From Allomyces macrogynus ATCC 38327 (lineage: Eukaryota; Blastocladiomycota; Blastocladiomycetes; Blastocladiales; Blastocladiaceae): a DNA stretch of 64,000 bases. Below are positions 52,435-61,378 of this stretch, piece by piece. Under the pieces are notes generated by a model. The model did not search any database. It was not told the origin of the DNA and saw only the letters and a list, made by a program, of their open reading frames with translations. A program made the position numbers and the translations under genes. How positions within the stretch are numbered: position 1 is the first letter of the stretch; each line of letters opens with the position of its first letter. The stretch is from assembly GCA_000151295.1 (NCBI GenBank), contig GG745328.1, forward strand, positions 2,499,423 to 2,563,422, given 5' to 3'.

Positions 52435-54311
52435 CTACGACAACTGCTTGAAAAACGTCTGCCGCCGCTCGGCCTTCCCCCCACCGCGCCGCCGCTGCAC
52501 CTCGGCAATATGCACCTCGCAAAACGCGCGCCCTTCAAACGCAAAATACACATCGTTCAAGGGGACGTGGCAAGCCGCACAGCAAAAGCACCGCGGATGG
52601 AATCGCCCCTCCACGACACATGCGCACGCGCCCTCGATCGGGTGCCCACACCCACCACACAGCGACCCGTTGACCTCGTGATAGCACCACTTGTCATACG
52701 GCTCATTGTTCAGCACATAGAACGACTTGTCCGGGAAATTCTTGCCGCACCGCACACACCCAAAACAGTGCAGGTGGTACTTGCGCCCAAGGGCCGCGAC
52801 CACGCGCGTGTCGCGCGTAATCACGTTCTTGCACCCGCCGCACCGCGGGAGGGTTTGCAAGTAGCACGGGTGGCACAGCGGGCGGCCTTGCCGGACATGC
52901 ACTGGGTTCGTAGGCGAGAGCGTCGCCGACAAGGGACGCCGACACTGCGTGCAGTCGAGGCACCGCGCGTGGTGCATGTCCGGCAGTTTTGCGTGCTCGA
53001 CGACTTGGTCGCCTGGCATAATCGAGAGCAGGCAGGTGCCACACGTCGGGAAATCGGGTTCCGGGGCGACCACGGGTGGTGGTGGGAACGGTGCGGGCAT
53101 CGGTGCGGGCATCGGCGCGTGCACGGGCGGCTCGTCGTGATGGTACCCCCCGCTGTCATCGCCAGGCTGATCGTGAGCCTCGAGACAGTTGGCACACACG
53201 ATAATCCGCCCGGGCTCGTGCGAAATCCACCCGTCCGACCCGTACTCGTCTCCAGCGGCTGTCTCAGTGCACTCGGCGCAGACACAGCACTTGGCGTGCA
53301 ACACGTCGTCGCCAATCAAGACGATTTCCTCACCTTTCCAAATTCGGCCTTTGCACGCGCCCGTGCACGTCAGCGACTTGGCGTCCTTGTAGACCATAAT
53401 CTCGCTCAGCGGGATGGTTGACGCGGCGGATGGTGCCGGCGCGGCCACGGCTGGGGGTGGAGAGGGGGTGCGCCGGTACAGGTCGTTGGAATCGAGCCGC
53501 GTGTCGGCAAGGTGCCGTGACATGCCATCAATGGCCGAGTCGGTCGTCGGCGCGGCGGGTTTCGCAAGGGTCGGGTCGGGCTTGGTGTTGGCAGCAGGCA
53601 CATTGGACCCACCAAACAGTTTGCCGACCGAAGACGAGAGAAAGTCGAGGCCTTTCTTGGCCGCGCCGGCTGCACCCGCAATCGGTACGTTTGGAGCGCC
53701 AACGTCGGACCCCTCTTGCGATGGGACACGGCCATTCGGCGCGGCGCCGTACGGGTCCTTGCTCGGCGCGACGCGCGCGTAACTGTCGTACGAGTTGCTG
53801 CGGTCCTCGTACCGACGGCCACTGTCGTACTTGCGGTCGCTTTCGTACTGGCGGTCGTACTGGTCATTGTGCGAGTCGTGGCGGTCACGGCCGCTACGGT
53901 CGTTGTAGCGGCGGTCGTTGCCATATCGGTCGTAGTGGTCATCTTGGTACCGGTCGTCGCGTTGCGGGTTATAGCGGTCGGTTGGCCGGTGGTCGCGGCT
54001 GTCGTAGTCGTCCTGGCCGTACCCGTCCCGGTCGTTGCTCTGGCCACCGTAATCGTCGTAAGGCGGCGCACTGGGCGGGGAGCCGCCGTATCCGCGGCCC
54101 GAGCTCGCGGGTGGCCTTGGCGCAGCGGGGGCAGCTTGCTTCTTGGGCGCAGCGACTAGGAGAGCAGTCGAATTTCTCGTCAATTCAAACAGGTCCTCCA
54201 ACAAATGATGAGGGCTTGAGCTGGCGACTTACGGGCGCAAACATGCGTGGTCGGGTCGTTGACGTCGCGACCGCAGTCGCGGCACTTGAAGAGCGGGAGA
54301 CCGAGGTCCAT
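52435..54311 (-). CDS. LIM-domain protein, paxillin-like (fungal PXL1-type)
   Basis: Exons 54233-54311 and 52435-54155 (minus) give 599 residues. The short first exon encodes MDLGLPLFKCRDCGRDV, with a CxxC...HxC zinc-like motif. Residues 35-170 are a disordered Tyr/Asp/Arg-rich repeat region (units like YDRYGNDRRY). After a Ser/Pro linker come four zinc-binding LIM-type units: CTGACKGRIWKGEEIV...CVCAEC, CGTCLLSIMPGDQVVEHAK, CGGCKNVITRDTRVV...CFGCVRC, and CGGCGHPIEGACACVVEG with CFCCAAC. The C-terminus is basic. LIM proteins of this type localise to actin rings or polarity sites; the exact partner is not evident. The intron starts GTAAGT. Confidence 0.85.
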
Positions 54312-54960
54312 GGGCGAGCTTGCGGTTGCGGGGGTGGCGATACAGCAGGCCGATGCGAAGGGCTGCGATGGCGGCGGAGCACTGCAGATGGGGCTGGCCG
54401 TGCCGCGTATTCAAACTGGCCGAAAGCCTTTTGGCGGGGAGAAAGGCAGCTGGTGGAGCCGTCTGGCGTCGTCGTGGTCGTGGTTGTCGCCGTCGTCGTC
54501 GTTCGTGCCGAGCGGGGTCGCGCGGTGGCCGTGGTTGAATGGTGCAGGGCGACTTGCGCGAGGCGCACGACCTGGGCGACGAAAGCGACGGCGCGGCTGA
54601 GAAACGCGGCTTGCCTCGGCGCGTCTCGCGCATGTCTCCCACCCGTCAAACTCCACTTCTGCCACAAACATCGTGCCTCACGCTGCGTCCACCTCATCTC
54701 CACCGCACGTCGCCACGTCAAAGTCCGCTTGGCGCTGGGCCACTTTCGCCTGCAGGTCGGCCGTGTGCTTGAAGCGACAGCGGCCAACCGCACGCCTGCC
54801 GACCAGATTGCACGACGACTTGCAGCATTCCCGCGAAATAGACGCTCGAGCTGAGCCTGCGCCGCGTGGGCTTCGAGCTGCTGCCTGTTTGTCCAAGTTG
54901 CGAGTTGCCAGCACGAACGAATTTCGCAATCCGCATCCATTGCACGACGACTACCATTGC
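54312..54960. promoter_or_regulatory. divergent promoter region of the LIM gene and the HExxH protein gene
   Basis: This 649-base stretch separates two divergent starts. The plus frame of the right-hand gene stays open back to 54673, so its start could lie further upstream than annotated. No promoter box stands out. Confidence 0.35.
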
Positions 54961-56475
54961 ATGACCATGCCAAGGCGACCTCGCGCCATCGCCACGACGA
55001 CGACCATGTCGCCACCAAGGACACTGCTGCGCGTCATACTCCTGGTCGCTCTCGTCGTCCTCCTCGCCGCCACGGCCACCCACGCCAACGAATCGCGGCT
55101 CGGTCTCGACATTGAGCAAACCACCATCTCGAGCAAAAACGGCGGCGTGACCGCATCCGTGACCTGCCTCATCCCGCTCAACGCCCCGCCGACCTACAGC
55201 TGCGGCTCCTTCTTTTCCGCCTTGCGCGAAGTCATGGACTCGTTCGAGACGCAACTCGGGCTCGGCGCGCACGGTGCGGCCCCACTCGCGCTCGACGCGT
55301 CGTTTATCCCGTTCTGCGAAGAAGCCGTCGACGCGTTTGCCGAAGAAGACTCCGGGACGTCGGCTCGGTGCGCGTCGGCTCTGTCGCACCAGCACGCGCT
55401 CGCGTTTGCGTCCCCCGTGCGGTTCTGGGACTTGCATCGCGCGGACCCCAAGGCGGCCGCGGGACCAAGCCCGGTGTTTGTGTCGTCGGCCGTGGTCAAG
55501 TTGCTCGCGAGTGCGGGTTTACGCGCGCAGGACGGGTCGCGACTCGCGTTTGATTTCCCCGCCGACATCATGCTGCAAGTGCGGTCCGACTGGGAGGGCT
55601 GGTTTTTCCCGGACCATGCCCCACCCGAAGGGATCAACAAGGGCCAAATGGACGTGCGCATCACGATGCAGCACGAATTGATGCACGGGTTTGGCGTGTC
55701 GTTTACTGGGTTCGATATGGCGACCGTACCCGGGGCCGTCTTGCCTTGGCAGCAGCCGATGGTGATTATTGGCGGCAATTTGCTCTGGACAAATTGGACA
55801 ACCGATACGCCGCAATACGTGACGCACCTTGTCGACGTCAAGGGGAAACGGCCCTTGACCGACATTGTTCGCACGATCCAGACGTACCAGCCGAAATGGG
55901 CGACGATCAAGCCCGCGGATTTGGGGGCCGCGATGCAGCGCGACGCGCCCGACGCGTACAAGGCCGCCAAGGAACTGGCCACGCTCCTATCGACACCGCG
56001 CGCCGTCGGGTTCGCGCCCGACCGGACGAAACTCGACGAGCACTTGGTGCTGGTTGATACCCCCGCAGGCAACGTGACGGCGAATTCGGCGGTGCATCTG
56101 GATTCGGAAACCTACAAGGACTCGCCCGACTATCCGCTGATTTCCGATACGGGGGCCTACATGGGGCGGCCGTTTACTGCAACCTTGGGCCCGAATTTGA
56201 TGGCCATGTTGCGCGCGCTCGGGTATACGGCGTCCAAGACCGATCGCGAAGCGGATGCCAAGCAGTGGGCATATGCCGCGACTAGGGACTCGCATTTCTT
56301 GGCGGTGGAGAGGATCGATGTGCTGCAGTGGCGCTGGAACTGGATCAAGTCGACGCCGTGGCCCGCCGTGAATGTGTGCGTTGCTGTGTCGCTCGGGTTG
56401 GTGTGGTTGTGGGGGGTGCGGAAGGATTGGGTCGCGCTCAAGCAGAATAACGTGTGGATTGAGATGCAGGCGTGA
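54961..56475 (+). CDS. membrane-anchored HExxH metalloprotease-like protein, family not recognised
   Basis: A single exon of 504 residues. A signal peptide (PRTLLRVILLVALVVLLAAT, ending THA) precedes a lumenal or extracellular region. The catalytic-type zinc motif HELMHGFGVSF (HExxHxxG) lies near residue 240. A third ligand is not identified with certainty. Cysteines (TCLIPLN, YSCGSF, FCEEA, ARCASA) suggest disulfides in the N-terminal part. Sequons are present (NWT, NVT). The C-terminus has one membrane segment (AVNVCVAVSLGLVWLWGV) and a short cytosolic tail, so a type I topology. The HExxHG pattern resembles metzincin-like peptidases, but the Met-turn is not obvious. Alternative ATGs are 54967 and 55006; the last gives the most typical signal peptide. 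Confidence 0.75.
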   Translation: MTMPRRPRAIATTTTMSPPRTLLRVILLVALVVLLAATATHANESRLGLDIEQTTISSKNGGVTASVTCLIPLNAPPTYSCGSFFSALREVMDSFETQLGLGAHGAAPLALDASFIPFCEEAVDAFAEEDSGTSARCASALSHQHALAFASPVRFWDLHRADPKAAAGPSPVFVSSAVVKLLASAGLRAQDGSRLAFDFPADIMLQVRSDWEGWFFPDHAPPEGINKGQMDVRITMQHELMHGFGVSFTGFDMATVPGAVLPWQQPMVIIGGNLLWTNWTTDTPQYVTHLVDVKGKRPLTDIVRTIQTYQPKWATIKPADLGAAMQRDAPDAYKAAKELATLLSTPRAVGFAPDRTKLDEHLVLVDTPAGNVTANSAVHLDSETYKDSPDYPLISDTGAYMGRPFTATLGPNLMAMLRALGYTASKTDREADAKQWAYAATRDSHFLAVERIDVLQWRWNWIKSTPWPAVNVCVAVSLGLVWLWGVRKDWVALKQNNVWIEMQA

Positions 56476-56804
56476 TCGCAGGCCGCGTCGGTCCGGGTTT
56501 TTTCATCGAGTTTTGGGGAGGGCGGACGAGGGTCTTGTATCATAGCGCGCGTGTCCGATATTGAGTAGACGATGGGTGTCTTTTGTGCCAACCTGTCGGT
56601 CTCGAGTCGTCGTTTGAGGTCGCGGGATTGCCCGTGTTGATCCATTGCCATCCACACGACGACGGCAACGCCATGAGACGTCTTGTCTGCTGTCCAAGAT
56701 GTCGTTACGGGCAAGACGGGAAAAAAAATACCAAGATCGAAAATGTGTGTATATGGCACAAAGCACCCCATCCATCTCACTCTCCTTCCGCCCCACCCAC
56801 CACA
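56476..56804. other. intergenic between convergent genes
   Basis: This 329-base stretch lies between the HExxH protein (+) and the bZIP gene (-). No gene is supported. Confidence 0.4.
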
Positions 56805-57470
56805 TCAATTCCTCCCACCTGTCCCTCGCGGGGACGTGGGCCCATCCGGTACCGCATGCGACGCCGCCGCGGCCGCCGCCGCGGCCGCCGCCGAAAACAG
56901 CTTATCTTCGAGGTATGTGATCCGCGCCTTCAACTCGGCCTCCTTTGCGGCCCAATTCGCGCGCTCGTTCTCGCCGACGGCCAATTTCAGCGTGAGCGCC
57001 TTATTCTCCTCTTCGAGTTCGGTCACGCGCGTTTCCAGCGCTTCCATGCGCTTCACCTTTTTCAACCGCGACCGGCGCGCAGCGTCCGTGTTCTTGGCGC
57101 GTTTCACGGCCACGGGGTCGACCGAGGGAGCCGCCATGGCAATGTCCGGTGGGGACTCGGGGTCGTCGTAGTCGAGCGGGTCCTCGGACGTGCGTGCGCG
57201 CTTGGCGGGCGGAGGGCGGTGCGCGGCAGAGGCGGCGGCCGGGTTCGGGCCGGAGAGCCACGTGGATCCCGTGGGGGAGGGACGCGCGCTCGGGCTGGCC
57301 GAGGAGGCGGTCGAGGAGTGCGGGATCGGCGACGTGCGCGGGAGACCGAGCGATGCCGAGGACCGCGATGCTGGGAGCGCACCAGCGTTATTGCCCGGTG
57401 GAACAGCGGACGCCGGGGTCGGGTACTGCGCCGCGGGGGACACGCGGGGTGGACCGTTGTTGGGCGTGGA

Positions 57471-57507
<37 letters not shown>

Positions 57508-58580
57508 GTTTGCCGTGCGTGTTGCGACTGCAGTGCCGCAGCCTGTTGCTGCTGCTGGTGCTGTAACTGCTGCGTGGCTGCGGCTTGCTGTTGCGCGAGT
57601 TGCTGCGACTGTTGCCGCTGCAATTGCTGCTGCCGCGCCTGCGCTTGCTGGTGCGCGGCCTGTTGCTGGGCTTGCGCCTGCTGCTGTTGCTGATGCTGGG
57701 GATACGACGGCCCATTGACCGGGAGCAGCGACGGCGGCGCCTGCTGCTGCTGTTGTTGTTGCTGTTGCTGATGCTGCGTCGGCATCCCAAACGACCCGTG
57801 CATCCCCAAGTACGGCGACGTCATGGCAGCGAGCGCCGCCGCGGCCGCTGCCGCCGCATACGGGTTACCCCCCTGCCCTTGCCCCTGCGCCTGCGAAACC
57901 TGCGGTGGGGCCGGCGGTCCCAAATCCGGGAAAAACTTGGCCGCCGCGTCTGGCAGGACCGACGCCAACTGTGCGACGGCCGCGGCAGTCGACTCGGACT
58001 CGATCAGCGGCGACGCGACATCGAGGTACGGCGAATGGTCGAGCAGAGCTGGCGAAAACAGCGCCGACGCGTCGTACCCGAGCCCGGGCGAGTCGAAGAC
58101 GGTCGCGGGCGTATACGACGGCGACATGAGCGTGGCCGGGTGCCATTCCTGTAACTGCGCGGCGGCGGCGGCGGCGGCTGCAGCCGCCGCTGCCACGGCG
58201 TTGGAGGACTGCGGCGCCGGAGTCGACCCGGCGGCCGGAATCGTGATCGCCGACGGGTGGTGTACGGAAGGCGGCGGTGGCGGGGCGTAGTACTGGCTCA
58301 GATTCGGCGACGACGGGCATGCCGCGATGGCTGCGTGCGCGGCCGCCTGGGCCGCGGCAACCTGAGCTTGCCGCTGCGCGTGCTGCTGCTGTTGGTGCTG
58401 TTGGTGCTGCTGGAAGGCCGCGGCCTGCGCGAGCGCCGCGAGCGTGGCGGCGGCTGCTGTCGAGGCCGGTGCGGGTGTCGGAGCTGTGGTCGTGGCATGG
58501 CCGGCACCGCCAGCGGCGGGCTCGTCAAAGATGGTAAAGTCCTCGTCGAAGGCGAGCGCGCCGTCGCCGATATGGCTCAT
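56805..58580 (-). CDS. GCN4-like bZIP transcription factor with polyglutamine regions
   Basis: A single exon of 591 residues. An acidic/aromatic start (ALAFDEDFTIFDEP) could be an activation motif. Long Ala-, Gln- and Pro-rich regions follow, including a CTG-encoded polyglutamine run. A basic patch, PPAKRART, precedes the C-terminal bZIP domain. The basic region VKRAKNTDAARRSRLKKVKR has the GCN4-type N-x(2)-AARRSR core, and the zipper continues MEALETRVTELEEENKALTL. GCN4-type factors activate amino-acid biosynthesis under starvation. The ending is Ala/Pro/Gly-rich. The 5' leader holds several upstream ORFs, one overlapping the start codon out of frame (see the separate entries), as in GCN4 and ATF4. 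Confidence 0.88.
57475..57507. repeat. CTG/CAG repeat encoding polyglutamine (bZIP gene)
   Basis: About ten perfect CTG units on the plus strand encode a glutamine run on the minus strand. Imperfect CAG/CAA-rich stretches continue to about 57770. Confidence 0.9.
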
Positions 58581-58614
58581 GGCGGATGATGGCTGGACGG
58601 CTGGGCAGCGGCAT
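58525..58614 (-). promoter_or_regulatory. upstream ORF overlapping the bZIP start codon
   Basis: An ATG at 58614 lies 34 bases before the bZIP ATG (58580) and in a different frame. It runs 29 sense codons and stops at 58525, which is 56 bases inside the bZIP coding region. A ribosome starting here would bypass the bZIP start. Confidence 0.6.
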
Positions 58615-59371
58615 CGTTGGCAGGGACCGGGCCAAAGGCGCAGTCACGGATCGTGGCGAGGTGCGGGGGGTCCGCCGTGCGAGGGCAGGCGTCGGTCAGT
58701 CTGGCTGGTCCATGGCGTGCAGGCACCACATGGCGAGTGGAGGAGAGGGAGAGGGAGCCGCGGAGGAGCACGGCAGCGGCGACGGTGCCCGCGGGCACGG
58801 CGGCATGGGAGCGAAGGGCGCGCGGAGAAGGAAGAAGCAGGAGCGAGCGGCGGCAGCATACCGAGAAGCAGGAGGCAGGCAGGGGCGGCGGCGACGACGG
58901 CGTGGACGATAATGCGGGCAGGAGCGCGGCAAGCAGGGCGCAGGTGTGAGCGAGGCAACGTCGAGGATGACGGGCGGTTGGTCGGTGACAGAGGTGCGGC
59001 GGTGGTGGCGATGGTGGAGGGGTGGTGGTTGTCGGTCACAGCTGGTCAGACGCGGTTGCCTGTGGGCCTGTGTTGAAGCACGCGTGCATCACGCCTCATG
59101 ACTAAGTTTTCTTCCTTTTTGGCCTTCTTTTTCTGTCAATTCCGGTCACGACGCGCCGTGACGTGTCTTGCGCCCACCTTGACCAAACTCGACTTCACCC
59201 AGCCTGGCCACCGCTGGACACATGCCAACATCGTCCATCGACGAGCAAGGCAACAATAGGCAACGACGACAACCAACAACTGCATCGAAATCGAAAATGC
59301 ATTGCGTCCAAGCCAAACGGCCCAAAGCAGTGCGCGCCCGCTCCACGGGCCCTCACCCTCGCCCTCCTCGC
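58581..59371. promoter_or_regulatory. bZIP leader and promoter region
   Basis: This 791-base stretch lies between ARP2 (minus, 3' end) and the bZIP gene (minus, 5' end). The half next to the bZIP gene is G-rich on the plus strand and contains the upstream ORFs. No clear TATA box was seen. Confidence 0.45.
58696..58806 (-). promoter_or_regulatory. nested upstream ORFs sharing one stop (bZIP leader)
   Basis: In-frame ATGs at 58806, 58731 and 58713 all end at the TGA at 58696-58698. The shortest encodes MDQPD. All finish upstream of the bZIP start. A further, longer upstream ORF starts at the ATG at 58859 and ends at 58644. Their use depends on how far the 5' leader extends. Confidence 0.5.
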
Positions 59372-60864
59372 TCACAGCGACCCTCCCATGGCGCCCTGCA
59401 ACTTGTCGAGCACGCGAACCCCCTTTTCTTCGTATTCGGCCTTGGTCATCCAAAACAGCGGGTTGTTCTTCATCAGTTCCGCGAGCACGGCGCCGCCCAT
59501 GAACACGGCATGCTTGCGCCCCGGCGGGTCTTCGACCTTGATCTTGAACTTGTGCATGCGCGACACGTCTCCCTTGAGAATGCGCTGCAAGTACAACTGC
59601 CGCACTTCCTTTTCCAACCGCGACGAGAGACCCGGGTACATGGTCGTCCCGCCCGACAGCAAGATGTGCTTGTAGAGCTCAGGCCGAGTGTCCATGTCGG
59701 ACGCGTTGATCACGTTGAACAGCACTTCGGCGAGACCGGGGGACTCGACGTCCACGAGGTGCGGCTGGAAGAGCGCTTCGGGCGCCTCGAACCGCTCGGA
59801 ACCGACCTTGATGACACGGCCGTCGGGCAGCTATTGAAAGCAAATGAAAGGTGTCAGATTGTGGTGTCAGCAACAACGGATGCGAGACAACAACGCGTAC
59901 CGTGTACTGCTCCACGAGCACCGTCGTCTCGGTCGCGAGCTTCTGCTCGAGCTCGAGGTCGTACCTGGAGAAGGAGTCCTGCACGTCAGATCGTGCCCTT
60001 CTACCACTTTACATCATACCGAATCCAAAACGTACGCGACGTAGCACAGCTTCTCCTTCATCTGGCGCACCGTCTCGAAATCGGCCGTCGAGTTGAAGTT
60101 GTACCCGTGCAGCGTCATGAGCTTGATCAGGTACCGCGTAATGTCGCGCCCGGCAATATCCAGACGCTTGGTCAGGTGCGGCAGTGAGTAGCCTTCGTAG
60201 ACAGGCACAATGTGCGTGACGCCGTCGCCCGAGTCGACGACCACACCCGTCATGAGCGCTATTCACCCCAATTCCATTCCAGAGTCAGCCACCACGCATT
60301 CCCCATATCGCACGGAGCCCAATTCCAAAACGTACCCTGCGCGTAGAGCGTCAAGACCGCCTGAATCGCGATATACGCGCCCTCAAACCCAAATTTCTCA
60401 AACATGACCTCGACCATCTTTTCGCGGTTCCGGCGCGGGTTGAGCGGCGGTTCCGTGAGCAAGATCTTGGCGTCGGTCAAGTCGGTCACGCCCAACTTGT
60501 CGTGGAACGTGTACTCCCACATTTTCTCCATGTCGTCCCAGTTGCGCACAATGCCGTTTTCCATCGGGTACGACATTTGCAGCATCGACCGCGCGGCGGC
60601 GGCTTCGTCGCCAATCATCAGGTCCTTGAGCTCAATCGACGAGTCCATTGCCTCCTCGGCACGAAGCATCGGGCGCCCCATGACCGAGGGAAAGACGGTC
60701 GTCGGGAACTTGGACCCGGAGAAGCCGGCCTTGACAAACTGCGGTGGTGGTGGTGGTGCCGTGGTAATAGATGGTCAGGCACAGGCACGTGCGGGTCAGG
60801 GCCCGGCGAGGGTGGGCACACGGACCCCGGTGCCATTGTCGCAGACAATAATCTTGCCGCTCAT
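59372..60864 (-). CDS. ARP2: actin-related protein 2 (ARP2)
   Basis: ARP2 is a core subunit of the Arp2/3 complex that nucleates branched actin, for example at SLA1-marked endocytic sites. Exons (minus) 60826-60864, 60336-60738, 60036-60258, 59901-59964 and 59372-59830 give 395 residues. The nucleotide-binding fold is intact: [15 protein letters not shown] (phosphate 1), [20 protein letters not shown] (phosphate 2), and [19 protein letters not shown]2-specific blocks include [18 protein letters not shown] and [20 protein letters not shown]. The end, [12 protein letters not shown], is typical. The first exon is 39 bases and its intron starts with the unusual GTCCGT; the others start GTACGT, GTACGT and GTACGC. 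Confidence 0.95.
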
Positions 60865-61378
60865 GGTGTCGTTAATTTGGCGGATCGGTCGATTTAGCCG
60901 TAGTTGGATGGGGATCGGCGCTGGTGGTGGTGGCGCGTCGGGCCGCAATGCTGGCGTGAAGTCGGGTACTGATCTCGCGCGTCGAGTGCGCGCTTGGGCT
61001 CGCCGGAAAATTGCAGCGTGTGCGGTGGAGTATGGTGTCGTGCGGACGCGTCGGGTTGCTCGTCGTCGTCGTCGCGGTCTGCTGTCAGCGATGGTGGACG
61101 TGGTGGGTTGCGGTGGGGCGCGCCAAGGCAGCCAAAAAAACACGCGCCCCGAGACGGACCACGAGCGCGCACGTGGCCGCGCCATACCCCTGGTCGCTCC
61201 TCCGCTCGAACCACGTCGTTGACGACGACAAGCTGCACGACGAGCACGCGCGCGATCAACGTCGTCGCGCGCCCGCCACCGGCTGCACCTGCCCGGACCT
61301 GTCCACCCGCTCCCGCCCGTGCCCACCCACCCTGTCTTGACCCGAAACCACCTCGAACCCAACCCCCAACCACCAACG
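60865..61378. promoter_or_regulatory. divergent promoter region of ARP2 and UPF1
   Basis: This 514-base stretch separates two divergent genes. GC-rich shadow ORFs cross it on both strands. No clear TATA box was seen. Confidence 0.35.
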
